The position numbers and the translations under genes are program-made. A stretch of DNA of 38,857 nucleotides from Bacteroidetes/Chlorobi group bacterium MS-B_bin-24. GTDB lineage: Bacteria; Bacteroidota; Ignavibacteria; Kapaibacteriales; UBA2268. Below the pieces are notes generated by a model. That model worked only from the letters and a program-made list of their open reading frames with translations, was not told where the DNA came from and did not search any database. The DNA lies in contig RCNO01000002.1 of assembly GCA_003731685.1 (NCBI GenBank), forward strand, positions 15,510 to 54,366. Direction: 5' to 3'. Shown one piece after another: positions 1 to 9,544 of the stretch. Each line of letters starts with the position of its first letter. Position 1 is the stretch's first letter.

Positions 1-410
1 CTCGATAACCAATTTGTTTTTCTTGAAGAAATTTTGTTTTGTTCGTCTTGCGGTGCTATTGTGCAGTATTTAAGCAAGGAGCATTGCAAGTCGGAAAAAC
101 CAAGCGAGTCGCAAATATTTTCCATCGACAATCCCGCTTTCAATAAACGCAACAAAGAACGGGCTTGTGTTCGAGAGATTTTCAGCAAAGCACAAATCTT
201 CGCTAAATTCTCTGCTTTCAATACAATAGGTTCTTTAAAATATTCTTCTATTTGGTCAATTTGGAAATCCTTCCCCGTTTCCTCGTAATATCTTTCGAAG
301 ATTTCATTTAACTTTGTTTCATTTTGAGCCAACAGAGAGTGGAAACAAAATGAATCTGCAACCAACACCAATATCACAAGGCAAATAGCTGCTCTTACGC
401 TAAAATTCAT
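1..410 (-). CDS. Exported helix-hairpin-helix-like protein, partial (runs off left edge)
   Basis: Manual translation of the minus strand from ATG at 408-410 gives MNFSVRAAICLVILVLVADSFCFHSLLAQNETKLNEIFERYYEETGKDFQIDQIEEYFKEPIVLKAENLAKICALLKISRTQARSLLRLLKAG..., open to base 1. It has a signal peptide and resembles the N-terminus of Bacteroidota exported HhH proteins (ENPINLN-type motif), divergent. Not in the supplied ORF list because it has no stop in the window. Confidence 0.7.
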   Translation of the reverse strand, partial: MNFSVRAAICLVILVLVADSFCFHSLLAQNETKLNEIFERYYEETGKDFQIDQIEEYFKEPIVLKAENLAKICALLKISRTQARSLLRLLKAGLSMENICDSLGFSDLQCSLLKYCTIAPQDEQNKISSRKTNWLS

Positions 411-1182
411 TGGTAAAACCGATGGTTTGCGATAACCCGAGATAATTATGATAGATAAAATGTAACGAGAATGAGAAGCCATCGAATTTGTAGCCAAGAG
501 ATAAGTTTAATGTCTGTGGCAATGTTGAAACAACAAAATTAAGGCAAAGATTTTCGTAAGGTAAAAGTTCTAAATTAAATGAATATGAAGTATAAAGGGA
601 AAATGCAATATTACAATCAAATCCTAAAGCACAAAAATTTTCAAACTTAAATAAACAACCAAAGCCAGCAATGTTGTTTTCAAGCGGGTTCAAGCCGAAA
701 AGGTTTTTATACTTAAAAGATGTGCTTAAAAATTCATAAGGAAAATATTCAATAAAAGCATCGATATTTGGATGAAATTTATATCCAAATGATGGTATAG
801 TAAAAAAATTTCCGCCGAAGGATAATGCAAAATTGAATTTTTCGAAAACATCTCTTTGAAAATTAAAATTGGCTTGAGAATAATAGAATTTTTTCGAACC
901 AAGATAAGCAATATTTAAAGAAGATTTAATTCCGAGAGGCATAGGCAAAATAACACCAGTGCCAACGGAGTTCAATTCTTTCACGAAGTAACGAGACGGA
1001 GATATTAATCCAATAAATGTGATTTTATCGATATTCTTTAAGTTTAATGGATTAGTAACCCAAGATGGCAAAATTCCGAATGCATCTGAACAATTTTTCT
1101 CCGGGATAGAAAAATATTGAGATTGTGAGAATACACAACAAACCGAAAATATCCACGCAGCCAAAATATAAACTACTTTCAT
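400..1182 (-). CDS. Predicted outer-membrane beta-barrel protein of unknown function
   Basis: 260 aa ORF with signal peptide and alternating aromatic/hydrophobic strands; last 11 bp overlap the start of the downstream HhH-like gene. Confidence 0.75.
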   Translation of the reverse strand: MKVVYILAAWIFSVCCVFSQSQYFSIPEKNCSDAFGILPSWVTNPLNLKNIDKITFIGLISPSRYFVKELNSVGTGVILPMPLGIKSSLNIAYLGSKKFYYSQANFNFQRDVFEKFNFALSFGGNFFTIPSFGYKFHPNIDAFIEYFPYEFLSTSFKYKNLFGLNPLENNIAGFGCLFKFENFCALGFDCNIAFSLYTSYSFNLELLPYENLCLNFVVSTLPQTLNLSLGYKFDGFSFSLHFIYHNYLGLSQTIGFTNEF

Positions 1183-1251
1183 ATTATCGATTTTGAATTT
1201 TTAAAATTACAAAAACTTGTTTAAATTGTATTTTTAATTTTGACAACTAAA

Positions 1252-2175
1252 ATGCGAAGGCTAATTTTTCTTTTGGGAATTTGCTTCTTTTCGATTTTAG
1301 GCTTTACACAAATTACCTGTCAGGAAATTAAGGCAACTGTTTCTGTTAATACCGATTTGCTTTCCTTCGAAGCGAAGCAGTATGTTTCTACCTTGAAAAA
1401 TGACCTGGAAAAATACATCAATAACCAAAAATTTATGGCTGAAGATTGGGAAGGAGAGCCAATACCAGTAGACATCAACATTGTTTTCACAGCTGGAGGA
1501 AACAATAAGTATGCTGCCAAAATGGTTTTGGTCGCCCGTCGCTATGTCGATAACCCACAAAACGACCTGCAAATGACCATCCCCACTTTAAAAATAACAG
1601 AAACCAACTGGAAGTTTGAATATTCCTATGGTGCAAATCTTACATATAATCCAACAAGATTCGATTACTTTATTTCGGTCGTCGATTTCTATATGCTGCT
1701 AATCATTGGCTTCGATAAGGATAGCTTCGAGGAATTAGGCGGAAATAAGGCTTTTGAGCAGGCGAAAAACATTTTGCAGTTGGGAGCTTCGCAACAAGCC
1801 GAAGGATTTGAAACCTTCGTCGAACCCGGCACATACGCAAAATACAACATTATTCGCGAGCTAACCGACCCGCGGTATTATGCTTTAAGAAAGCTTATTT
1901 TTGCTTTTTATGTCGATGGAATCGACAGTCTTGCTTTTAACAAAGAAAAGGGGCTCGCTAATCTTGCTCGAATTATCGAAGAGATAGCAAAATTCAAACG
2001 CGAGAAACTCGTCGAAGCCAGCATCCTTTTGCAGCTGTTTTTCGATACCCACTACCAAACATTAGCCACTCTCTTCAATGGTTATCCCGAAAGCTCTCTC
2101 TTCGATAATTTAATGTATCTTGACCCCGGACACAGTATGATTTATCAAGATTCTAAGGATGGAAAACTTAAATAG
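1252..2175 (+). CDS. porD: DUF4835 family protein (PorD-like, type IX secretion associated)
   Basis: Signal peptide followed by QEIKATVSVNTDLLS...FKNDLEKYINNQKFM-type DUF4835 N-terminus. ATG at 1252 preferred over the listed TTG at 1240 because the signal peptide starts there. Confidence 0.75.
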   Translation: MRRLIFLLGICFFSILGFTQITCQEIKATVSVNTDLLSFEAKQYVSTLKNDLEKYINNQKFMAEDWEGEPIPVDINIVFTAGGNNKYAAKMVLVARRYVDNPQNDLQMTIPTLKITETNWKFEYSYGANLTYNPTRFDYFISVVDFYMLLIIGFDKDSFEELGGNKAFEQAKNILQLGASQQAEGFETFVEPGTYAKYNIIRELTDPRYYALRKLIFAFYVDGIDSLAFNKEKGLANLARIIEEIAKFKREKLVEASILLQLFFDTHYQTLATLFNGYPESSLFDNLMYLDPGHSMIYQDSKDGKLK

Positions 2176-2184
2176 AGGTTGAAA

Positions 2185-4134
2185 ATGAAAAGGATGCTTT
2201 TTTTAATAATTTTCGTTCTATCGCCTTTTGTCGGTTCCGAAATATTTTCACAAACTTTAATTTGGCAACCCACGAATTATTCATTAACCGGCAATGTTAA
2301 CACTGTTCACATTGGACCCAACGGCTGGCTTTATGCCGGCTCCAACTCCGACGGTGTTTTTGTTTCTTCCGACAAAGGGAACTCTTGGATTCAAAAGAAC
2401 AACGGATTGAAAAACCTGCAGATTTTTGCTTTTTTGAACGTCAAGGATACTATTTTCCTTGGCTCTTTGGAAGGCGTCTACCGAAGCAGCGATTTCGGTA
2501 ATTCCTGGGAACCATCGAATAACGGATTAACTGATAAATATATCAACACTCTTGCAATCACAAAAGACCGCAAACTACTTTGTGGCACTCTTTACAGCGG
2601 TTTGTTCATTTCTACAGACTTTGGTAGGACTTGGAACCAAATGCAGAACGATTTTAAAAATAAAAGCGTCAACTGTATTCTGACCAAGAGCGATGGCTTC
2701 GTTTTTGTTGGCACTACCTCTGGTTTATATCGAGCAACTCAAATGTTTGACTTTTGGGGCAAAGTCGATGCCGATTTCAAAAACAACACAAACATAAATA
2801 CAATTGCTCTCGATTCTTCGGGAAATATTTATGCTGGCACAAATAACGGGAAAATTTTTAAATCTACAAATAACGGGGTGAATTGGACCCAAGTGTATGA
2901 ATCTACAAACAATTCAATTTATAAAATTATAGTATCCCCACAAAACATCATCTATGCTGCAACCTATGGCAAAGGTGTCCTTCGTTCAAAAACAGGTACC
3001 GACTGGGAAGAAGTCAACGATGGTTTATTCAATCAGCTTACAACTTCCATCGTGGCTTTACCCACCCGCGAATTTTTCGTCTCAACTTGGGGCAATGGTG
3101 TCTTCTATGGCAAAGAGTATGAAATCTCTACCTTTGTAGAAGGAGAATTTTGCACTAACAACGAAATCCCTGTGGACTACGTTGTTACTATGAACTTTAA
3201 TCCAGACAATTATTTCATTGCTCAACTTTCGGACAATAATGGAAAATTCACCAACCACGTCGAAATTGGACGAATTCAAAGCACAACCAGTGGAACGATA
3301 ATTTGTAAAATCCCAAGCAACACTCCAACTGGAATCCTTTATCGAATCCGTGTCGTTTCTACAAGTCCAGCAATATTTGGTGCCGACAACAGGAAAAACA
3401 TTCGCATTTACAAGAACCTTTCCCCCGTAATATCTGGTAAAGCCTCTGTTTGCCACAATGACGTCGAAACTTATTCAGGGAGCACCAAGCCCGGTGTTAT
3501 CTCTGTTTGGACTGTTACCAATGGAGAGGTCGTAAACATTGACACAACAAATAACACAATTACAATACAATGGAACCAAGTTGGAACAGGTAAAATCAAG
3601 CTTTTCCAAACATTACAGGGTGGAAAATGTTCAGATTCCACCATTATTTCGGTAACTGTAAATCCAAGACCCGAAAAGCCTGTAATTTATCGAAAAGGTT
3701 TCGTGCTTTATTCAAGCTCCAAGACTGGCAACAAATGGTTTTTGTTCGATAAGCCCATTCCGGGGGCTACTGCCGACTCTTTGCCGGTTACCGAAGCGGG
3801 TTTATACTATGTACAAGTTACAAATGAATTTGGGTGCAAGTCCGAAATGTCCGACCCATTCGATTTCTATTACAATAGCGTGGAATCTGAACAAGATGAA
3901 TTTAAAATTATTCCAAACCCGGCAAACTCTACAATTAAAATCAACTTGCCAGAGAATACAGTTGGAATTTCAATCTTCGACTTATTAGGAAATCAGCAAA
4001 TCACAATGCCTAACCTTACGGGAATCACAAGTCCAATCACTGTTGATATTTCGTCCCTTCCCAGCGGAACTTATCTTGTTGTCGTGCGAACTATTGCGGG
4101 TAATTTTTACAAGAAAATCATCGTAAGTCGATAA
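2185..4134 (+). CDS. Secreted BNR/Asp-box repeat protein with Ig-like region and T9SS C-terminal sorting domain
   Basis: Repeated Asp-box motifs (SSDKGNSW, SSDFGNSW, STDFGRTW, STNNGVNW); C-terminus IIPNPANSTIKINLPENT...LLGNQ...LPSGTYLVVVRTIAGNFYKKIIVSR is a type A T9SS sorting domain. ATG at 2185 preferred over TTG at 2179. Confidence 0.88.
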   Translation: MKRMLFLIIFVLSPFVGSEIFSQTLIWQPTNYSLTGNVNTVHIGPNGWLYAGSNSDGVFVSSDKGNSWIQKNNGLKNLQIFAFLNVKDTIFLGSLEGVYRSSDFGNSWEPSNNGLTDKYINTLAITKDRKLLCGTLYSGLFISTDFGRTWNQMQNDFKNKSVNCILTKSDGFVFVGTTSGLYRATQMFDFWGKVDADFKNNTNINTIALDSSGNIYAGTNNGKIFKSTNNGVNWTQVYESTNNSIYKIIVSPQNIIYAATYGKGVLRSKTGTDWEEVNDGLFNQLTTSIVALPTREFFVSTWGNGVFYGKEYEISTFVEGEFCTNNEIPVDYVVTMNFNPDNYFIAQLSDNNGKFTNHVEIGRIQSTTSGTIICKIPSNTPTGILYRIRVVSTSPAIFGADNRKNIRIYKNLSPVISGKASVCHNDVETYSGSTKPGVISVWTVTNGEVVNIDTTNNTITIQWNQVGTGKIKLFQTLQGGKCSDSTIISVTVNPRPEKPVIYRKGFVLYSSSKTGNKWFLFDKPIPGATADSLPVTEAGLYYVQVTNEFGCKSEMSDPFDFYYNSVESEQDEFKIIPNPANSTIKINLPENTVGISIFDLLGNQQITMPNLTGITSPITVDISSLPSGTYLVVVRTIAGNFYKKIIVSR

Positions 4135-4175
4135 ACTTTACCTAAAAAGCGAAAAATTTGTTTTCTAAATGCAAT

Positions 4176-4191
4176 ATTGCTTTAAAGCAAT
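4176..4191. repeat. 16-bp perfect palindrome ATTGCTTTAAAGCAAT
   Basis: Read directly; lies between the T9SS cargo gene and the nucleoside transporter gene. Function unknown. Confidence 0.6.
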
Positions 4192-4257
4192 GGATTTTAG
4201 TTATGTTTCTTTACATCTCTTCTTTTTTCTTACTTTTGAAATTTTATTAAACAAAAT

Positions 4258-5511
4258 ATGCCTATGTTTTGGATGAAAATATTAAGTTTGGCGGGAATAT
4301 TTGTAATTTTTGCGGTAACTTGGTTAATCTCCGAAAATAAGAGGAAATTTCCATTCCGAATAATCGCATGGGGTTTGATTTTGCAGTTTTCCTTTGCATT
4401 GCTTGTATTGTATGTTCCTTTTGGTGTGAACGCATTTCGGTGGATGGGCGACCGAGTTGCAGAATTCCTCGATTTCAGCAAAAAAGGTGCTGAATTTGTC
4501 TTTGGAAACGCCTCGAAACCTGAATACCAAAACACATTTGGCTACCAATTTGCAATTATTATTTCCTCGACAATTATTTTCTTCTCTGCCTTTGTTTCGA
4601 TTCTTTACCGCTACGGAATTATACAAAGAATTGTTTACGCTATGGCTTGGGTAATGAACAAAACAATGGGTACAAGCGGTATAGAATCGCTTTCCGCTGC
4701 GAGCAATGTTTTCTTGGGCCAAACCGAGGCACCACTGTTAGTGCGACACTATCTTGTAAATGCTACTCGTTCCGAGTTGTTTTCTATAATGTGTGGGGGG
4801 TTTGCCACTATCGCCGGTGGTGTTATGGCTGCTTACATACAAATGGGAATTTCACCCGTAATTCTTATTACTGCAAGTTTGATTTCCGCCCCCGGCAGTC
4901 TAATGCTTTCCAAAATAGTTATCGAGCCACTAAGTTCAGTTAAAGATATAAAAGAAGTCAAAAACATCACTGTTCCAGAAACCAAAAATATCCTCGATGC
5001 AATCACCCAAGGAGCCAGCGACGGAATGAAACTCGCCATCAACGTTGTGGCTATGCTAATTGCTTTTATTTCGCTTATTGCAATTTTAGATGCTGGACTT
5101 CAATTAGTTCACAACTGGCTCGAGCCAATTGGAATTTATTTCCCACAAAGTCTGAAGGAAATCTTCGGATACTTATTCCTTCCATTCGCATATATTGTTG
5201 GAGTTCCACCATCGGAAGCAAAAATATTTGCGAGTTTGCTCGGAACAAAAATCAGTATCAACGAATTCATAGCCTACGCAGACCTTGCCAATTTAATCCA
5301 CCAAGGCAAGATATCCCAACGAACTATTGATTTAGCAACTTTTGCCCTTTGCGGTTTTGCAAATCTCGGCTCAATTGCAATACAAATTGGGGGAATCGGG
5401 GCTCTGGTTCCAAACCGCCGCGATGAAGTAGTTCAACTCGGTTTCAAGGCGATGATTGTCGGCGCCTTAACAAACCTTTTAACAGCTACGATAGCAGGAA
5501 TTATAATTTAA
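4258..5511 (+). CDS. nupC: Concentrative nucleoside transporter (CNT/NupC family)
   Basis: 417 aa polytopic protein with GTSGIESLSAASNVFLGQTEAPLLVRHYL and CGFANLGSIAIQIGGIGALVPNRR, characteristic of CNT transporters. Confidence 0.9.
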   Translation: MPMFWMKILSLAGIFVIFAVTWLISENKRKFPFRIIAWGLILQFSFALLVLYVPFGVNAFRWMGDRVAEFLDFSKKGAEFVFGNASKPEYQNTFGYQFAIIISSTIIFFSAFVSILYRYGIIQRIVYAMAWVMNKTMGTSGIESLSAASNVFLGQTEAPLLVRHYLVNATRSELFSIMCGGFATIAGGVMAAYIQMGISPVILITASLISAPGSLMLSKIVIEPLSSVKDIKEVKNITVPETKNILDAITQGASDGMKLAINVVAMLIAFISLIAILDAGLQLVHNWLEPIGIYFPQSLKEIFGYLFLPFAYIVGVPPSEAKIFASLLGTKISINEFIAYADLANLIHQGKISQRTIDLATFALCGFANLGSIAIQIGGIGALVPNRRDEVVQLGFKAMIVGALTNLLTATIAGIII

Positions 5512-6071
5512 ATAAAGAAATGAATTCCGCCAAGTAGATTTAAATAAGTGGTATTCGACCCACTTGTAAATATTATTGTATATTTCAGACTTACACGAAG
5601 TTCCAAATTTGGAGCAATTTTGAATGCACCTCCAACAAGGGGAACAAACCCAAAATTAGTCTCACTATCGGAACTCTTATAGCCCAAATATTCTACAGAA
5701 ACAGAATTGAAAAACAAAAAGGTTTCGGCTCCTATGAATGGATAAAATCCACTGGCTGGAAATCGATATTGAATTCCAGCATTTAACGGAATAGTCGAAA
5801 AAGTAGCTTTTGCAACCTCATTGCTCCCTTTTGCCCCAAAAGACCAATACCCTAAGCTCCCGGTAATAGCCAAATCGGGCTGAATGAAATAAGAAAAAAC
5901 GCCGTTCAACCCAAAGCCCGTGTTTGCACCGTCGGAAAAATCACCTGTTGGAATTCCAAGCCCAATTTCTCCACCGATGGTCATTTTAGAAAAGCTTCGC
6001 CCCCTTTGGGCAAAAGCACTTTGAGAAAAAATAATAGAAACCAATCCAATTAGAACAATAAACTTTTTCAT
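5508..6071 (-). CDS. Outer-membrane beta-barrel (OmpA/OprF-like barrel) protein
   Basis: 187 aa with signal peptide, glycine/aromatic-rich alternating strands (GGEIGLGIPTGDFSDGANTGFGLNGVFSYF), C-terminal aromatic residue. Confidence 0.75.
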   Translation of the reverse strand: MKKFIVLIGLVSIIFSQSAFAQRGRSFSKMTIGGEIGLGIPTGDFSDGANTGFGLNGVFSYFIQPDLAITGSLGYWSFGAKGSNEVAKATFSTIPLNAGIQYRFPASGFYPFIGAETFLFFNSVSVEYLGYKSSDSETNFGFVPLVGGAFKIAPNLELRVSLKYTIIFTSGSNTTYLNLLGGIHFFI

Positions 6072-6257
6072 AAAACCTCCATTTTAAAAAAACTAAAAAA
6101 CAAATATAAAGAAAAACAAATTAAAAATTTAAAAACTTTAAATTCAATTTTAAAATTACCTTAAATAAATTTAAAAATCTATAATTTCACTTTAATTGTT
6201 TTGGCACTCTGATTTAATCAACATCAGCAAAATCTTGGATTTTGTTAAAATCAAATC

Positions 6258-6989
6258 TTATGTAAGCAAACCCACGCGGGCAAAGCTCGTAAAGTTTTTC
6301 CCTGCGATAATAAGATGGTCTAAGACTGGAATGTCGATTAATTTACCTGCCGAAACAAGCTTTTTCGTCATTTCAATGTCATCGGCAGAAGGTTGTGGAT
6401 TGCCGGAAGGGTGATTGTGGACAAGAATAATCGAAGCCGCTGCTTCGGTAATTGCATAACGGAAAACTTCACGCGGGTGCACAAGGCTTGCAGTCAAAGT
6501 TCCTTCGGTAACCAACTTTACTCGAATAATTCTGTTCGATGAATTCAAAAGAACAACATAAAACCGCTCCTGCTTTAAACCAAACAGTCGAGGTATGAAG
6601 TAGTTTGCAACATCATCTGGCGAATGGAAAATAGTAGATTCATCGAGGTTAAAAGATTGAATTCTACGAGAAATTTCGAAGACTGCCGAAAGAGTGACGG
6701 CTTTTGCAGTTCCAATCCCTTTAATGCTCTTCAATTCGCTTACATCTCGGGAGGCAAGTTCCGAAAGGCTTTGAAATCGTTCAAGGAGGCTCCGCGCCAA
6801 ATCCAATGCAGAGACACTTTTAGTTCCTGTCGAAATGACTATCGCAAGCAATTCAGAGTCGGACAAAGAACTTGGACCGTTGCTAAGAAGTCGTTCGCGG
6901 GGTCGTTCATCCTTTCTCCACTCTTTTATCGGCTTGTAAGTGCTAAATGAACTTATGTTGTAAATATTTTCAGGCTTGTCCCCTGCCAC
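6258..6989 (-). CDS. radC: RadC family protein (JAB/MPN domain)
   Basis: RPRERLLSNGPSSLSDSELLAIVISTGTKS and JAMM motif LVHNHPSGNPQPSADD. Confidence 0.95.
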   Translation of the reverse strand: MAGDKPENIYNISSFSTYKPIKEWRKDERPRERLLSNGPSSLSDSELLAIVISTGTKSVSALDLARSLLERFQSLSELASRDVSELKSIKGIGTAKAVTLSAVFEISRRIQSFNLDESTIFHSPDDVANYFIPRLFGLKQERFYVVLLNSSNRIIRVKLVTEGTLTASLVHPREVFRYAITEAAASIILVHNHPSGNPQPSADDIEMTKKLVSAGKLIDIPVLDHLIIAGKNFTSFARVGLLT

Positions 6990-8379
6990 GAATCACCAAA
7001 TATATTGTCCTTAAAATTATTTCCAAATCGAGTTTGAGCGACATATTTTCGATGTAATAAAAATCCTCTTTGAGCCTATTATTTATTGTTTCAATGCTCG
7101 CATCGAAATTAGGCGAATTAACTTGATTCCAACCCGTCAAACCCGGTCGAACCACCAAACGCCGTTTGAACAATGGTTGTATTTTGCTAAATTGTTCAAT
7201 AAAAACAGGCCTTTCGGGACGCGGACCTACAATGCTCATTTCGCCTTTCAAAACATTCCAAAACTGTGGTACTTCGTCGATGTGTGTTTTTCGCAAAAAA
7301 TATCCAACTCTGGTTACCCGAGGGTCGTTAAGTATTGTAATTTGCGGTCCCGATTTCTCGGCATCTACAACCATCGAACGGAATTTATAGCAAGTAAAGA
7401 TTTTCCCATTTTTCCCAACTCGCTCCTGTTTGTAGAAAATTGGTCCTTTCGAGTCGAGTTTAATCAAAATAGCGACCAATATCCACAACGGCAAACCAAC
7501 AACAAGTGTTATAATACTTACAACAATATCCATTAACCGCTTTAAAAAGGCTTCCCAAGGTCGTAAAAGTTGTGTGCTAATCTCAATCAATGGCATAGAA
7601 TATTGAGGCATAGTTTTAACCATACCTGTTAAAACATCATAAAGGTCTGGAACAATTTTGACAATGATTTGATTTTCTGCACATTTATTTGCGATGTCGA
7701 GAATTTGTTCGTGCTTGGGGTCTTTCATAGCTATAAACAATTCAGATGGGCGAAGAGTTTGGATTGCCTCGTCAAACTCTTCGATTTTGTAAATTGGAAC
7801 CGATATCCCATTGTTTTCTATGTGGTTATCCGCTAAAATCAAACCTTTGACAACATAGCCCCACGATAAATTTTGGTTCACTTTTTTCAAAAGTTCCAGT
7901 ACTTCGTTTTTTGTTCCAAGTATAACAACTGGAATTTGAATAATCTTTCGTTTACGAAGATGTTGCTGTAGCTTCCTTGCAGTAAATCGTCCCACAAGAA
8001 CAAAGAAAGTCAAGTCAATAAAATAAATAAGGAAAAGCAGTCGTGGTCTGGCAGAACTATCGAGAAACACGAAAAAGAATAAGATAAAATTGAAAAAGAA
8101 TGTCGTTTTGATAACAGCATAAAATTCTTCGAAAGGAGAACGAACCAACCAATTTCGATATAAACCATTGAAAAAGAAAAACACAAGCAAAGCTATTGTC
8201 AATACCGAGCCAGTAAAAAAAACATCCTTTGTCGAAGGATGAATATCCGACTGAAACAGCCCCGATTCAAATCGAATTAGATAATGAATGTAATAACTTA
8301 GGACAAATGCTAAAATGTCGAAAACCAATTCAAAAATAACAGGAGAGTTTTTGGAAAATTTATCAATCCATTGCTTCAT
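6970..8379 (-). CDS. Exopolysaccharide biosynthesis polyprenyl glycosylphosphotransferase (WbaP/WcaJ-like)
   Basis: N-terminal TM segments, CoA-binding-like middle region, C-terminal bacterial sugar transferase motifs ([11 protein letters not shown], KRxxPxxxE-like [31 protein letters not shown]). Confidence 0.93.
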   Translation of the reverse strand: MKQWIDKFSKNSPVIFELVFDILAFVLSYYIHYLIRFESGLFQSDIHPSTKDVFFTGSVLTIALLVFFFFNGLYRNWLVRSPFEEFYAVIKTTFFFNFILFFFVFLDSSARPRLLFLIYFIDLTFFVLVGRFTARKLQQHLRKRKIIQIPVVILGTKNEVLELLKKVNQNLSWGYVVKGLILADNHIENNGISVPIYKIEEFDEAIQTLRPSELFIAMKDPKHEQILDIANKCAENQIIVKIVPDLYDVLTGMVKTMPQYSMPLIEISTQLLRPWEAFLKRLMDIVVSIITLVVGLPLWILVAILIKLDSKGPIFYKQERVGKNGKIFTCYKFRSMVVDAEKSGPQITILNDPRVTRVGYFLRKTHIDEVPQFWNVLKGEMSIVGPRPERPVFIEQFSKIQPLFKRRLVVRPGLTGWNQVNSPNFDASIETINNRLKEDFYYIENMSLKLDLEIILRTIYLVIRGRGQA

Positions 8380-9538
8380 TTTGTGTTTCCAAACCCCTCA
8401 ATGTCCAACTTGAATTTTGTTTTCCCAAAAAAGAGCGAAATATCCCAGCAATCGTTCCAGCAACAGAAAGAAGAATAAACAAAGGCACTCGGAAAAATTT
8501 ACTCGTCCTCCTCCCTTTCAATTCATTTACAAAACCAATCATCGCAGCTAACAAAAACAATCCCAAAAGCCCTGCAATTACTATCTTAATTTCAATGCTT
8601 GCAAAAATTAATAACAAAATTACAACAAGAATAGCAAAAACAGGACTAAACCATCGAAGAATCTTATGGGAAAACAGAAAGAAAGCAAACAAAGGTCTGG
8701 TAAATATTCGAAGGGAAGAAAAAATTGCCGACAACCCACCAGCCGAAAACCTCTTTTTTCGATGATATTCGTTTAAAATCGTGTTTCTGGGTCTTAAATC
8801 ATATGCTATGGCATTTTCGGCAAAAAACATCCTCTTTCCACGAATAAATATTGTCAGAACGTTAAAAAAATCGTCGCAAACTTTGGTATTTGGTATTTGA
8901 TTAATCAAACCGGCTCTTACAGCATAGCAAGGTCCATTGTTGTTAAATGTTCCGAAGATTCTGCTTTCCAACTTACGAATGATGTTGAAAAAACTTTGAG
9001 TATGGCGTTCTTCTGGATTAACATCACCCTGTTGTCCTTTAATAACAACCAGGTTCGAAGCGACACCACCCACTTCCCCATCATTGAAATGTGCCACCAT
9101 CTCTTTAATTGTTTGCTTTTCGGGGCGAACGTCAGCATCAATGAATAATATAATCTCGCTTTTAACAAGTGGAAGAAGATGATTAATGACCAAGTTTTTC
9201 CCAACTCGAGGTAAAATCAAAAAATCGACATTTTCGTATTTGCCTTTCAAATCTTCGAGATACTTGTTTGTGTTATCATTTGAACCATCGGAACCAAAAA
9301 TTATTCTAATTTTTTCTTTGGGATAATCGGAATTTAAAATTGATTCTACCAAAGGATAAATATTCTCCTCTTCGTTGTGCACAGGAACAAGTATCGTTAC
9401 ATCGGGTTGATAAGAATAAGATTTATTAACCTCGTTTTTGAAAAATGTGGAAAGCAAAAGCAATATAATCGGATAAATCAAAAAGGGATACACAGAAAGA
9501 GCAAAAAGTACTAAAACAAAAATTTTATAAGTTTCCAT
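8363..9538 (-). CDS. Family 2 glycosyltransferase, membrane-associated
   Basis: DVTILVPVHNEEENIYPLVESIL, IIFGSDGSNDNT, ILFIDADVRPEK and C-terminal TM helices. Confidence 0.93.
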   Translation of the reverse strand: METYKIFVLVLFALSVYPFLIYPIILLLLSTFFKNEVNKSYSYQPDVTILVPVHNEEENIYPLVESILNSDYPKEKIRIIFGSDGSNDNTNKYLEDLKGKYENVDFLILPRVGKNLVINHLLPLVKSEIILFIDADVRPEKQTIKEMVAHFNDGEVGGVASNLVVIKGQQGDVNPEERHTQSFFNIIRKLESRIFGTFNNNGPCYAVRAGLINQIPNTKVCDDFFNVLTIFIRGKRMFFAENAIAYDLRPRNTILNEYHRKKRFSAGGLSAIFSSLRIFTRPLFAFFLFSHKILRWFSPVFAILVVILLLIFASIEIKIVIAGLLGLFLLAAMIGFVNELKGRRTSKFFRVPLFILLSVAGTIAGIFRSFLGKQNSSWTLRGLETQNEAMD

Positions 9539-9544
9539 AAGGTT

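Noticed and set aside
34-288. 84-aa plus-strand ORF at left edge
   Set aside because: Antisense to the minus-strand signal-peptide HhH-like gene, which is the better coding call.
4176-4191. ATTGCTTTAAAGCAAT as a terminator or riboswitch upstream of nupC
   Set aside because: Short AT-rich palindrome without loop or clear U-tract and no recognised aptamer; kept only as a palindrome.
4324-4722. 132-aa minus ORF and other shadow ORFs inside nupC
   Set aside because: Antisense to the conserved CNT transporter; no recognisable domain.
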